Origin: Pohlia nutans
Lineage: Eukaryota; Streptophyta; Bryopsida; Bryales; Mniaceae
Reading direction: 5' to 3'
Length of the DNA stretch: 64,000 nt
Assembly: GCA_022496805.1 (NCBI GenBank)
Contig: CM040086.1
Coordinates: forward strand, 11,410,501 to 11,474,500
This document shows positions 1 through 12,830 of this stretch, one piece after another (positions within the stretch are counted from its first letter, which is position 1; the number at the start of each line of letters is the position of its first letter). Both the position numbers and the translations under genes were made by a program. The notes beneath the pieces were generated by a model that was given only the letters and a program-made list of their open reading frames with translations, ran no database searches and was not told the DNA's origin.

Positions 1-637
1 AATAAAAAACAAATATTCTTTGCAATTTCTAGAATAATAACTGCACTTTACACCATTGATTTGCTTTAGATATCAAATATAGTTGTATAGAGGGGTGTGC
101 TAAAGGTTGGGCTACATAAGGCATGAACTAAGTTTGAGAAGAGAAACTTATTAAAAAAGAAGGGATGGTTTTTTTACTTTGTTTTGTTTAAGAATAGTGA
201 TGCTTGGTTTTTACAATTAAACTTCTATCTCGGTTCAAAATGGCAGTTTTTGATGTTTACAAAACAATGTTTATAAACTGTGATTTTTTTTATTTGTGGA
301 GACATTATGTTAAGCCAAACAAACATCATATGTAGCCTTGGACATAGTTTCTCTCTATTTCTCCAACTCCTCTCCGGTTTAAAAAATATACATTTTTCTT
401 CTTCCACTTAATCCAATTACTTCACACCTAATGCAACCTTGTCATAAAGATGCTTTGCGTTGTGACAATTAGATGTTAAGATCGCTTGGGAAATATTTAG
501 TTCCTGGTCCGCCTGACACATTTTGTTGAGTTGAAAAACGGAAGTTAACCTTTTCACTTGGGTTTCCTAACCAAGCCCCGCACTAATGGTTAAATTGAAA
601 ACAAAACTCAATTGTAGTTTAATTTAGTACGGTAGAG
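1..637. other. AT-rich intergenic DNA, no gene seen
   Basis: Low-complexity AT-rich sequence with only short chance open frames on both strands. I see no domain, splice structure or clear repeat boundary. Confidence 0.5.
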
Positions 638-888
638 TTAACCCCTCAAGGCCCAAGGGGACATATTGTGTCCTCTCACTTGTTCATTAGGTCATTTTTT
701 AAACTCATTTTGTTCAAAAACTACATAAGATATATCTATAAAAAAATACATTCCAATGTTAATATTGATGTGGGAAATTTTGAAGTATAAATCATATTCT
801 CACTTAAGTTTGTTGTACAAGAGATAACTGCAGTCAAAGTTTAGTTTCTTCAAATAGTACAAAATATCATGGGGCCTTGAGGGGTTAA
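638..888. mobile_element. TTAA-flanked MITE, 251 bp
   Basis: Starts TTAACCCCTCAAGGCCC and ends with the near-exact inverse GGGGCCTTGAGGGGTTAA, so both the TTAA duplication and the inverted repeats are visible. Just inside the left end lies the palindrome GGACATATTGTGTCC. It has no coding capacity. The TTAA target plus CCC terminus matches the piggyBac superfamily pattern; that assignment is inference. Confidence 0.8.
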
Positions 889-2266
889 ATTGTATGTAGG
901 TTCTATAGCTTAAATCATAAGTCCTACCACAAGAATGCGGCTTTTCACCAATAAAAACACCGCCATCACTGCCAACATAGACTAGTGAAAAGACCCGCAC
1001 GTTTTTCATCCATCACTCGGATGGTCACGTTTTCATTCAAGTCTTCCATCCATCAATTATCACCCAATAATCTCATCATATCTCATTTCACCCATCATCA
1101 TTCAATTGCATGTTATGTTGACTATTTTAATCTAAATACGATTTTTTCAATTCCTTTCAATCAACATCCTTGACAACAAGGGTCCATGTTTCTTGATCGT
1201 GTTCTTTTAATTTGCATTGCATTGCATCACGGGTTTTTGCCACACCAAAATCATCATATATTGTGGCCCACGGAATTTATGAGTGCCTCCACTATTAACT
1301 TCTTTTTTTCAAAACATAGTGGTAAAAATGTTAAAGTTGGAAGAAAAATTGTCAAAATGGATGAATGCGCCTACGCCATTCACCCATCCACAGTCTACGG
1401 TGACTTCGGTGGATGAAAATCGTCAAGTGGATGAATGCACTCACGTCATTCATCCACAGCCTATGATGATTTTGGTGGATGAAAATGTAAAATGGATGAA
1501 TGTACCCACATCATTCACCCACCTACAGTCGGGTGTAGTGACTTGTAATACATACGACGTTGAGTTTCCAATCAACTGGATGGATATCATTTAACAACTG
1601 TCTGTGCAGGAACCGGCGGGCCTCGAATTCCAGGACCACCAACAGAAGGATACACAGTGGACCCAAAGAACCCCCGGAATGTTTCCGGGAAGGACCACGC
1701 ACAGCCAATGAGACAGGAGTAACATGGCATGCAACATCACAAACACAATTTTGACGTCAATTGCGCGATTGAGCGTCTCGGGTCAATGACATCCAAATCA
1801 ACCGCTCATCATGAATGTGTGTTGGTGTTGGCTGGGTTGTTAGGAAAGGTTCAAACCAATGGAGTTAAGAGGCGCTCGTGATGGTACTCTTTTGGGTTCA
1901 TAGAACTTACTAGTAGGGAAAGGAAATGGTCAGTAGACATCCCATTCTCTCCCCCTCTCTCTCTTCTCCCTTTGAATAATTTTATTTCATGGTAGAACAT
2001 GAAACGAGGCTGTAATTACTAAAGACAATTTTTCTTTCCTTGAACAATATTTAGGTGGCCAGGCTGTTGATGGACACCTCTGTTCCCCAATTCTACCCGA
2101 CTCTGTTTGTCTTCCTGGGCGGCTCCATGTCACATTGCCGCCCAGCCTTGTGCACAAATCATGCTTGAGATCTGAGAACTATGCATTCATTGGCAATTCG
2201 GCGCCATCTCGCCGTTCGATGCGAAGGAGTAATGATGGCTTGTTAGTATTACCGACTTTTCCACTC
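889..2266. other. Intergenic; minisatellite and unidentified segment
   Basis: From 1355 to 1530 a degenerate 66-69 bp unit repeats about 2.7 times; each copy contains GGATGAATG and a CATTCA-type inverse. From about 1606 to 1760 the sequence is less AT-rich and open on the plus strand, but the translation is low in recognisable motifs. I do not recognise a gene. Confidence 0.4.
1355..1530. repeat. Minisatellite, about 66-69 bp unit
   Basis: Three successive units begin near 1355, 1424 and 1489 with variants of AAATGGATGAATGC, followed by CATTCA(C/T)CCA and GGTGGATGA. The unit spacing is 69 then about 65 bp. Short chance ORFs cross it. Confidence 0.75.
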
Positions 2267-2445
2267 TAACGTAGGAGCACTTAAAACCAACACAAATCTA
2301 AACCACGCAATCATTTCAGAACGCAAATCTAGGCGCGTCATAGAGCCCCTCATGTATGTTGACCAGAATGACAAGCTATTTATGATTTACGTTCTAGAAT
2401 GATTACCGTGCCTAGATTATGTTGGTTTTAGGTGCTCCTACCTTA
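2267..2445. repeat. TA-flanked foldback element (family J), 179 bp
   Basis: The left end ACGTAGGAGCAC and right end GTGCTCCTACCT are inverse, and inner parts pair as well, so most of the element folds on itself. It is related to the palindromic elements at 40298-40507 and 40651-40872. The flanking TA suggests a Tc1/mariner-like MITE. Confidence 0.6.
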
Positions 2446-2941
2446 GTTGAGATTTGCCGCCACAATGGGTCTTCTCCAAGGGCCTTGGAGACCTAATTAA
2501 ATTTTAATCAGGATGGGAGAATGATTACTGGGTTCATTGTATTGTGAGGCCCCCACACAGTGAATGAGGCCAACTTCCACTCAAAAGCTCCTACAGTCAG
2601 CACTCAATATTGCAGAATTAATTGCTGTAGTTTCTAATGCTGTAGGACCGTACTCAAGTGTCAGGCTAGGCTTCTCATGCCGAATAGTTGTTTTTTCTGG
2701 AATTTGTTTTTTCAATAAGTGTTAAATTTTATGAATATTCTGCAAGATTCTTTTCTTCACCATATTATTTTATGTTATTTTGAAAAAAACGACATTCCTA
2801 CAGATTTGGGCTTCTATTCTTAGGAATTTTTTTGCTAATCGTGATGACAAATTATGGTATTCTAGTCGAGACTTGTTTGAGCATCTTTACTTGTACAAGG
2901 AAATTTCATCACATTAGAACTTCATCACTAGTGGGGGACAC

Positions 2942-3533
2942 TTAACCCCTAAACGTATCATGGTGTCCCTAGAATTGACAATTTGAGAAAAAGCATTATA
3001 AACTACTATTTAGAAGAATATTCTGGAATTGATATACAAATGAAAGTTCTAGATTTTGAATTTTAGATTCCATCCGTATGGTTTGATTCACTAATACAAT
3101 CACCAATATTTAATTATAAAATTTGAAAGTTAAAATTAAAAATTCCTTCTAAATTCAATTACAAACTAAATTTCAATATTTTTTGAGTAAAATTTGTTGG
3201 AATGAGTTTGAAATGAGATACTCTTAAATGTGGTGATACTTTGAAGTTTTTGTGTTTCTTAAATTTATGACCTCATTTTTCACGATTCCACTTTGAACTA
3301 GAGTCAATGCAATTTTGGCTTGGTCAACGACTTGACATACATACTTCTACATGTGTAATTTTAGAAAAATATATACTCTAGTATGACTAAATCCAGCCAT
3401 TAGATAGGACAACAACTTGGTGAAGAATCTCCAAAAAATTGGATGAGTTTCATCCAAGCATTGATGAGAACGTGAGAAGGCTTTTAATCTGTTCGTGATC
3501 CAGTTTCAGGACGCTGGGACGTTTAGGGGTTAA
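2942..3533. mobile_element. TTAA-flanked element, family G, 592 bp
   Basis: Begins TTAACCCCTAAACGTA and ends GACGTTTAGGGGTTAA. The interior is AT-rich and non-coding. Its inverse is recognisable at about 34000-34440, so it is a dispersed family rather than a chance inverted repeat. Confidence 0.8.
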
Positions 3534-6500
3534 TCAAAGCCAATCCCCATTGGAAACCTAGTTTTGCTCTTGCAAAAAATAGAGAACTCATTCACTGTTC
3601 AATGTCATTTCATTTCTTTTTAATAAAATGATATCGGGTTTGTGAAAACAACGGCCTTGGTTTGAGGAAGTGCCAAGCCTATCCAATTACTCTAACACCC
3701 GTTTTTAAATTTTAAGTAGGAACTAAAATTAGTTTATTCTTTTTGTTGAGAACATGCGCATGTCTCTCATGGGGATCCTTCTTAGAAGATAGGTCACTTG
3801 ATTACCCCACTCGTGCACCTTGCTATATTTACTTTGAATCAGTCACTTGTCTTCTAATGTGAAAAGCAAAAAAGAATATTCACCATTTATTGTTCAACTT
3901 ACTAATTGTAAAAGAGAAAGTAGTATTTGTTGGAATGCACATCTATGGAAAATATTGGCTATTTGCCAAAGACAAACATAATATCTTAGCGGGTCCAAGT
4001 ACTAATTGCTTGCTTTTCATCCAACAAATGTTGTCCTTGTTTATTTTAAGAAATGGTAGCAATGCTCTTAGCATTAGAAGAAGAAATATGAAGTTTACTA
4101 TATTCTAGGCAACAAAGTAGGGAAATTAATGGATGATAAGGAACAGGGACCTTATTATGTTCCCTTCAGATCGTCTCAGTTAGGTCTCTTTCCATCTCCA
4201 AATCCAAATCCATTGTTCAACAATATTCTTGATTTCGGGTTTGTTTAAACACCTTAAAAGATTAGTTGAGAAGGTTGGTTATAGGTACTACCTCAAGTTT
4301 CTGTTTGTGTGCTTTAATAAGAATGATTTTTTTCATTTTGAAAAGAATTGTGAAATGAAATTTCTAAATTTTTGTGTTAAAATTAATCATTTATAATTTA
4401 CTACATGACCTAAATATTTCACATTTGTTGAATTAACTTTTCATGATCAAAAATCATGAAAGGTTCGGAATTAGGTCCTTCCATCTTATGTATTAGATCC
4501 TTAAATTTCTTCATTTTCTTGAGCCAAAAAGAAACACATGTTGAAAATAAGGTGAATTAGAAAAAAATTGTTTTTGGCATAAATTGAGAGCCAAGTATGG
4601 TCATTTTGGATAACGCACACCTAATGTATAATCAAAACTTTAATGATTTATAGTTTATTTATAAGGTGTCTTAAATATACATCCTAGAAGAAATTGGCAT
4701 CATGTTTTAATTGTCAACAAGATTCAACAAACATTAAGACGCTTTTATAAAAGAAACCATGCTTTGATGCTTATTTTGAAAATTTAAGGTCACCTTATTT
4801 ACCTCAATAGTGGGGATGCTAGGATGTGAGGGTGAGAGCCAAGAATTATTTTTGAACTTTTTTATGATGGCATAGCAATATACATGCAACCCTTCAACTA
4901 CTCCATACTTATGCAATAGGTGATGGAGGACTTGCTTACACTTTGAACAAAAAAATTTACAACCTATTCCTTAGTTTTTTTTTAATCCTCTCTCCCATGC
5001 GCAAAATGGAAAGGAAAATATTAAATTACCAATTAGAACATGAGGTCTGTGCTCTAATTTAGGCTCATAGAAGCCAAAGATTTTTATTTCTTTTTGGCAC
5101 AAATAAAAGAACCTTTACTACAAAAAAGAGATACAAATACAACAAGACTCCAACCAGGCATAGACAACAATGATCGCAAGTTGTCATTGGAATTTTGTAG
5201 TGTATTTAGGGCCGGTTTAGACTACGGTGGAGAGGTTCACCGGTCAAGAATTTTAGAAAAATGGAGCAATATGATTGGAGAAAATTTCATTTATAACCGG
5301 TCGGGGTTTACACCACAACCAAGACTTGTCCGGTAGAGAAATTTTAGCATGAATGAGCAAATGGCATGGCCGCCAATGCAACATCAATTTTTGTGAGGGG
5401 AGTTCTCCGGAGGTCAAGTTTATAGGCCAACCTCAAAGCCTCGGACAAGAAAATTGGCCTCCGGACGGAGATATCCAACTTGATTTAAATACTATTTTGT
5501 GGACACTCCAAATCCGCCATTTCTAGTATAAGGAGAAAAGTGTGATTTATCTTAAATTGTTTTTTCATTTCCAACCTTAGGATCTTGTCATACACTACTA
5601 CAAGAACATGTGCAACTTTTTGTAGAATTTTTGACCACACAAATTGAGAGATTATAATATTTGAAGTGAAGATTTTTTTTTGGTTTTAACCCTAAGCGTC
5701 CTTAGCTTTTTTGGATTGAAAAACATCATTGCTTTTGAAGGTTATAGGTCTAAATGTAAGTGAGGTATAGAAATCACAACTATAAAATCTTGTAGTGTAC
5801 ATGTCTTAAATGTAAGTGAGGTATAGAAATCACAACTATAAAATCTTGTAGTGTACATGTCTTAAATGACGTGAATCAAATTTGGAGTCATTTGGGCACT
5901 TAGAAAATCAAAATCATAATGTTTTAATGTTAAAAATGGATGCTAAAATTTTCTTAGCAATACATTAGAGTTTAAATTCTATTTTTGAACATATAAAATG
6001 AAAAAAACTATATTATAAAGTGATTTGAAATCATCATATAAACACTTTGATAAAAGAAAAGATCATTCAAATGACTTGATGTGTTTGCAAAATGGCGTTG
6101 AAATGTCAAAATATAGCAAAAAAGTGATCTTAGGTTGAACCTCGTACTAAAATGCTTCTTAAAAATTTATAACATCTTGGATTGAAGTGAAATTTTAACC
6201 TCACAAATTAAACTAGTATGTGCAACTTTTCTAAAAAAATATTAGAAACAAACACCCTATGAAGGAAAAACAAACCGCCAAAGTTCACTGAAGTTCGGTA
6301 ATAGACTTCTGTTTGTTAAGATGTCAGAAAACTTTTCCACTTGGTGGTTATACTACAATTTTTCAATATTTCTTAAGGCATTATTTTATCGTCTTTCCAT
6401 CTTGTCCAGCATCCCACCCGGTGCCTCAAATAACCATATTTTTTTTTAAAAACTTTTTGAATGACCAGTGCACTTCTCTACCATGGTCTAAAGCAGCCTT

Positions 6501-7036
6501 TGCCAATTTGGGCTCCTAGACCGAATAAATAGTTGAAATAATGTGCCAACATTTGAACATCCTCAAGATGAGGTAGTTAACAAGATACATAACTCAATTT
6601 GACAAAATTTTCATTTCGTTAGCATTTTTTTCATAGACCTCGTAATGGGTGGGAGTATGAAGAAACACAAGAGATTATGGCTAGATTAAAGTGTCCTTTC
6701 AACTCTCCTCCAATTTGAAGACCCCGCACCTCAAAGCATACAACCCATGTGAGCTAGAGAAAGTTCCTTTGAGGTGTCCAACGAATCTCAGTGGCTTAAA
6801 TTTTTTGCAACGCCAATCCAAAGAGTTAAATTTTATTTCAACATTGAGGTGTTTTACTTTGAAAAACTCCCTAAATAGAGTTTTGATTGTAGAGACATAA
6901 TTCCAATTGCATTGAAAATAAAACTTGTTTACTTATGACATTGTACTTTTGTTTTAAGAAAATGTTATTCTTTTGGACCTAGGCAGCTCGGAAAAATGGA
7001 CACTAACCAAAAAATGGTCTCTTGGGTGTTAACATG
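3534..7036. other. AT-rich intergenic DNA with repeat remnants
   Basis: No gene is recognisable. It holds a one-ended PIF-like terminus at 5206 (TTA followed by GGGCCGGTTTAGACTACGG), CACTA-like motifs near 5595 and 5850 (CACTAC.ACAAGA and its inverse), a TTAACCCTAAGCGTCC terminus near 5687, and a 56-bp tandem duplication. Remaining sequence shows nothing I can name. Confidence 0.5.
5752..5876. repeat. 56-bp tandem duplication, about 2.2 copies
   Basis: The unit runs from TAAATGTAAGTGAGGTATAG to TAGTGTACATGTCT and recurs exactly 56 bases later (starts of TGAGGTATAG at 5761 and 5817). The two copies look identical, so the duplication is recent. Each copy carries the CACTA-like sequence TCTTGTAGTG. 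Confidence 0.9.
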
Positions 7037-7609
7037 TCAACCCCTAAAGATTCTAACTCATACCCGGATTTGGGAAATTACATAGTTGCATTATAAAATA
7101 CCATTAAGAGGGATATTTTGAACTTGATGCATGAATAAAATTTGAACACTATGAATTTTAGATTCTATCCATACGGCTTGATATGCTATTGCCATCATTA
7201 ATATTTTGTATAAAATTTGAAACTTAAATTTCAAAAAAATATTTTGTAAATTGATTACGAATAATATATTGGCAATGTGTGGATGAAACTTTTGTGATGG
7301 GTAGAAATGTAATATTCTAAGTGTAGTAATTTTGGAGATTTTATGGTTGCTTAATCTATGAGTTCGTATTTTCAAGAGAACTTTTGAACTAAGGTCTTAG
7401 ATTTTTTTGGTGAATTAGTGCAACATAAAATGTTGCATAAAAATTTCACAAATCGTCCCTTCTTTAATCAAATCACATATTCGTGAAGCTAACTTCTTAT
7501 AGAATCTATAGTAAAAAATCCACATTGAAAAAGGTACATAATGGATGAGAAAAGGAGGTTTGCTACTTTACATCATGCAATAAATGCATGGTTGGACATT
7601 TAAGGGTTA
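7037..7609. mobile_element. TTAA-type element, family A, about 573 bp
   Basis: The left end reads TCAACCCCTAAAGATTC (TTAA decayed to TCAA) and the right end GGACATTTAAGGGTTAA. The interior matches the family A copies at 8879, 11008 and 17271: a motif around GATGTATGAATAAAAGTT, then a segment resembling GATTCTATCCGTAC. Confidence 0.65.
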
Positions 7610-8636
7610 AATCGTATAAACTTTTTTTTTTGTGAAAAATGTGGAAATTGAGTTCAAAAATAATTCTTTCATGTTATATTTTGAAAAAGTCATAATTGCT
7701 TGCAAAACAAGACTCATCATAATTTCCACATCACAAATCCAAATAGAATGAATAAAAGAGTTCCATGTATATAAGCATAATCTATGATTTTTTATTTTAT
7801 TTTAAATATATATAAGTAGAGTTTAAAAAAAGAATTAGTTGACTGATGTCCAGTTAGATGTCAACAAAATTGTGTCAAGGGAGGCATAACTTTTACACTC
7901 AAGCACCAAACAAATATATATAAAAAGCTAATCGTTCTTTTCATTTTCAAAATAAAAAATCCATAATAAAATTGGACATCATATGTACTGACCTAAACTC
8001 TCAATTGCTACCACAATGGGCCAAATAGTCCTTTAAAATGCTTCTATGTAGTATGTTAAAAATACCATCTCTTTGAACAAAGCTTCAAACCACCTCTTTG
8101 AAATACTTTGAACTTTTATCACCTCAAATAAGTCAAATTCCAAATGAACTATTTTAACTCTTAAATGACCATGCGGCTATTGGAGAGCTTTTGGATTTAA
8201 AAATTGAATTTTGAACTTTGAAATGATTTTTTTAACCAAATAAAATAAAATTAGTGTCATCTTGTTTTCAAAATTTCCCAATAAATTAACTGAACTTTGT
8301 CCATGCATAATCCCACGAGGTTTATTTGATCATGTTCTTTTTTTCAAAGTGTATCAATTTATTTATTTATTTTTTGGTCTCTTAAATCTTTACTTTTAGA
8401 ATTATCTTGTCATTCAAATTGAGGGAAAACTTTAAAGTGATGTCATGAGTACTTTTTGACAACCTACTTTGTTACAAAGTTAAAAATTGCTAATTTTATC
8501 AATCAAGGTTTCAAATTACAGAATTTCCTCCGTTTTGGTGTATACTATAACGTTCAAAAAGAACTTTCTTAGAAAAATGAAAGGAAAGTTGTGAAAATCA
8601 CCCTCACAAATGAGAAAATTGCGTGACGTTAAAGGA

Positions 8637-8882
8637 TTAACCCCTACATGCTCCCAATTTTCACCCCAAGAACAAATACTATGTTAAAAAAAGTGCAATT
8701 CCAGCCCAAGAAATGAGATCCACGGAAATTCACCATTCAATAGTGTTTATATTTGCAATGTCTAGAGTTATGCGAAATATTGGAAGATTTGATCATTTGA
8801 CTTACAAGATTATAACATTGAAAGTTTTTGTTCAAATGTTATTTGTTGGGGGCAGGGGGGCACCTAGGCCTTTAGGGATTAA
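8637..8882. mobile_element. TTAA-flanked MITE, 246 bp, abutting next element
   Basis: Begins TTAACCCCTACATGCTCCC and ends GGCCTTTAGGGATTAA. Its right TTAA (8879-8882) is also the left TTAA of the family A element that follows, so one inserted at the border of the other. Confidence 0.65.
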
Positions 8883-9456
8883 CCCCTAAACGTCCTCACC
8901 TATGTCCAGTTTGGGCAGTTTTGCAAAGATGCATTATGAAATGCAACTAACATGAATATTTGGAACTTGATGTATGAATAAAAGTTATATGTTTTGAATT
9001 TTAGATTCTATCCGTACGTTTAGATCTATGATTGCTATCATTAATTTTTTTCTACAAATTTTGAAACATTAAATAAAAAATTATTTTGAAATTTGATTAC
9101 GAATAAGATATTGACAGTCTATCGATGAAATTTGTTGTGATGGGTTATAATGTAGTACTCTAGGTGTAGTGATTTTTGGAGATTTTTTGGATGCTTGATT
9201 TTTATGAGTTTATTTTTTCAAGAACACTTTTAGACTAAAATCTTCAATATTTTGGGTGAAACACTGCAACACAAAATGAGGCATAAATTTTTCAGAAATT
9301 GTTTCCTTTTCAATCAGATCACACATACATGAAGCTAACTTCCCATAAAAAATTCAGTAAAAAAATCACACCACAAAAAGTGCATGACGGATGAGAAACT
9401 ACGGATGAAATCTGTACATCATGCAAAATATGCATGGTTGGGCAGTTAGGGGTTAA
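8879..9456. mobile_element. TTAA-flanked element, family A, 578 bp
   Basis: Begins TTAACCCCTAAACGTCC and ends GGGCAGTTAGGGGTTAA. This is the best-preserved family A copy and fixes the family length at about 578 bp. It is non-coding. Confidence 0.8.
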
Positions 9457-10172
9457 GGATTATTGAGTATAAGATCTAACCCATCTTTAAGTTTATAAGA
9501 CTACAAAAACGCTTCATTTTTAACCTCTAAAGGACTGCAAGATTTTTCATGTCTTTGAGCATCATTTTACCTCTTTCTATTCATTTTTTTGTGGATATGT
9601 TTTTTGCTCTTCATAGAAAATACCAAACTAAACATTTAAATAAAATTTAATAAAAAATTTCACCAATTTAATTTTTTTTTCATATGTCTTCAAAGACGGT
9701 CAAAAAATATCAAAAAAGACTGCAATTTCATCATTTTACTTCAAATGCTATAATCTTGCAGTCTATACGGTCATGTTCTATAAAAACTTACCATGCACTC
9801 TCATCGTAATCTCAAACAAGATCTTATGGTTAAAGTTGGAAAATAATATTTTCTAAGGTTTATTTGAGCCATGCCCGCACTGCCCATTCTCTCCATAAAA
9901 AATTCCTTTTGCTCCATAATTTCCACTTAAAAAATTGAAATAAAAAAATAGATCCCCATTTTTGTATTAATATATCAAATTCTCATAATTTATTTCAAAT
10001 CATAAAAATAATAATTGACATCATGAAAACCTACCAGAACATTGAAATGTCCTAGTTAGGACACTTGATCCTTTAGGGGTGAAGGAGTTACATGGCTAAA
10101 CAATACAAACAAGATGTGAAAGTAAATCTAGGATAAATACTTAGGGAGAGACTAGCGGCTTGTTTATTTATT
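9457..10172. other. AT-rich DNA; possible decayed TTAA element
   Basis: An end-like GATCCTTTAGGGGTGAA near 10068-10081 could close an element starting near 9453, but the left terminus is not intact. No coding sequence is seen. Confidence 0.35.
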
Positions 10173-10490
10173 TTAACCCCTAAACGTCCCAACGTTCAAA
10201 AGCTGGATCATAGACAAATTCAGAGCCTCGCAACTTTCTCATACAATTTTGGATGACTTTCATTCAAGTCAACTTTGTAAGACTATTAAATTCTCTACCA
10301 ATTACAATAGTTATCTTGTGATAAGGAGTTGTTGATAATATTGGAGAGCCTCTAACTGCAAGTATGTCAAATTTGTTGAATAGATTTTATGCTTGCAATG
10401 GTCCTCTCATGTACATCTAAGCCATGCTAATATCTATCTTTGAGACTAGCATCTACTGGTGTTCAAAGGATTGGTACGTTTAGGGGTTAA
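10173..10490. mobile_element. TTAA-flanked MITE, family B, 318 bp
   Basis: Begins TTAACCCCTAAACGTCCC and ends GGTACGTTTAGGGGTTAA. Other copies lie at 11250 (inverse), 11968 (inverse) and 21399, all 318-332 bp, so the family has a fixed length. Confidence 0.85.
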
Positions 10491-11007
10491 TCAATTTCCA
10501 AAATCATGTGATCACCGGAATCATAATCAAACTATTTACATTGGACAGATGTTGAGAACTGATTGATATTGAGAGTTTCAACATTTTTGGTTGGCTGCAT
10601 TATCATGAGTTCAAATGGCCCTGCTAAAAGTGACGGAAGTGTCCGTCTCTAATGAGGACGGAACTAAAAACCCACACACTGCTAATTAAACTAATAAACT
10701 TACGCAAGCTATTGGTACTGACTCCCTGGAGCAGCTTCATTGTCAGAAACTGAACTTCTGTGACAACTACATAAGTTAGCCTTTTATCATTGCACCCCGG
10801 CAAGTTCTAGCTTTACAACTTCATAATGTACATATAACCAAAAATACATCAGTACAAAACCATTACTAGCCGTCCTTTCCATTTCGATATCATTACCGTA
10901 CTACATTACGGTGCTCTCAATTTTGGAAAGTTTTGACCATTTTGGAACGTCTTGACCATTTTGGAATTTGACATGAGCTTGTGACTTTTATTTCAAATTG
11001 CAAGTTT
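10491..11007. other. Intergenic, mixed composition, nothing identified
   Basis: About 10650-10900 is less AT-rich than its surroundings and could be an old transcribed fragment, but no open frame or domain is recognisable. Confidence 0.35.
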
Positions 11008-11915
11008 TTAACCCCTAAACGCCCTCATCCCTCTCCAAATTTGGCAGTTTTGCAAAAGATGCATCATAAAATGCATATTATGAATTTGATGTATGAATAA
11101 AAGTTGTACATTATCAATTTTAGATGGTAAGATTTATATGGTAAGATTTTTGATTGCTATCACCAATATTTTTGTATAAAACTTGAAACTTAATCATTTT
11201 TATATTCATTTTTATACTTATTTTTTGTAATTTGATTACAAAAAAGATATTAACCCCTAAGCGTACCGATCCTTTGGACATAAGTAGATGCTAGCTTCAA
11301 AGATAGATATTAGCATCGCCCAGATGTACATGAGGTGTACATGAGACAACCATTGCAAGCATAAAATCTACCCAACAAATTTGACATACTTATAGTTCGA
11401 GGCCTCTTCAAAATTATCAACAACTCCTCATCACAAGAGAACTATTGTAATTGGTAAATAATTTAATACTTTTACAAAGGTGATTTGGATGAAAGTCATC
11501 CAAAATTGTATGAGAAAGTTGCAAGGCTTTGAATCTGTTTGTGATCCAATTTTTGAACGCTGGCACATTTAGAGGTTAACTATTTGTACATGAAATTTGT
11601 TGTGATTGGTTGAAATGTAATACTCTAAGTGTAGTGATTTTTGGAGATTTTCTAGCTGCTTGATTTTATGAGTTGACTTTTTTAAGAGCACTTTCACACT
11701 AATTTCTTTTAAATTTTGGGTGAATCACTACAACATGAAACAAGATATACAGTTTTCACAAATCATCTCATTTTTAATCGGATCATACATACATGTAGCT
11801 AACTTTTTATAAAATATATAGTAAAAAAATCTACACTCCAAAAAGTCCAATGAAAAATTTGTATTTGATTTTGTACATCATCTACATTCTTGACAATTAG
11901 ATGTTTAGGGGTTCA
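11008..11915. mobile_element. Family A element interrupted by a family B element
   Basis: Begins TTAACCCCTAAACGCCC; the right end ATGTTTAGGGGTTCA has lost its TTAA. Inside, a complete family B element occupies 11250-11579. Subtracting it leaves about 582 bp, in line with the 578-bp intact family A copy at 8879. The host site resembles the AGATATTGACA motif of sister copies, here changed to carry TTAA. Confidence 0.8.
11250..11579 (-). mobile_element. Nested TTAA MITE, family B, 330 bp
   Basis: Begins TTAACCCCTAAGCGTACC and ends GGCACATTTAGAGGTTAA. It sits in inverse orientation relative to the copy at 10173, inside the family A element 11008-11915, with TTAA on both sides. Confidence 0.85.
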
Positions 11916-11967
11916 CTCTCTTGTAACTAGGAATTTATTTATTTTTGAATGAATTGTAACAAAAAAC

Positions 11968-12299
11968 TTAACCCCAGAACGTACCAATCCTTTGAGCACA
12001 ATTAAATGCTAGCTTGAAAAATAAATATTAGCATGGCTCAAATGTATATGAGGTGTACATGGGAGTATCATTGCAAGCATAAAATCTACCCAAAAAATTT
12101 AACATACTTTGCATTTGGAGGCCTCTTCAATATTATCAACATCTCCCTATCAAAATAAATTTTACTTTAATTGGTACAAAATTCAATAGGCTTACACATG
12201 TAACTTAGATTAAAGTCATCTGAGATTGTATGAAAAAGTCACAAAGGTTTGAATTTGTTCGTGATTTAGTTTTTGGACGTTAGGACGTTTAGAAGTTAA
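11968..12299 (-). mobile_element. TTAA MITE, family B, 332 bp
   Basis: Begins TTAACCCCAGAACGTACC and ends GGACGTTTAGAAGTTAA. Orientation is the same as the 11250 copy. Its right TTAA is shared with the next element. Confidence 0.8.
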
Positions 12300-12830
12300 C
12301 CCCTAAACGTCCAACCGTCCAGAAAGTGGATGGTGTAGGAAATCAAACACAGTTTCTTCATCCCTCATTGACTTCTTGCAGTGTTGGTTTTTACTGTATA
12401 TTCTATGAGGAAATAACTTCATGTATGTGTGACTTGATTAGAAAAAAGATGATTTGTGAAAAAATTATGCCTCATGTCATGTTGTAGCGATTCATTCAAA
12501 ATTTCGAAGATTTCGGTGCAAAAGGGCTCTTAAAAAAATCAACTCTTAAAACCAAGCAACCAAAAAATCTCCAAAAATCACTACACTTGGAGTATTACAT
12601 TTCAACAAATTACAACAAATTTCACGTACAAATTGTCAGAAGAATTTCAAATGTTAAATTTCAAATTTTATACAAAATATTGGTGACAACAATGAAAGAT
12701 ATAATCCAAAATTGATAACGTTCAACTTTTATTCACACATCAAGTTCAAAATATCCCTCTTAGTTACATATTATAAGACATCTTTGAAATTCTCCAAATC
12801 TGCAGAGGGCTGAAAACGTTTAGGAATTAA
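12296..12830 (-). mobile_element. TTAA element, family A inverse, 535 bp
   Basis: Begins TTAACCCCTAAACGTCC directly at the right TTAA of the preceding element and ends AAACGTTTAGGAATTAA. The interior is the inverse complement of family A copies (for example CTCCAAAAATCACTACACTT). Confidence 0.75.
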
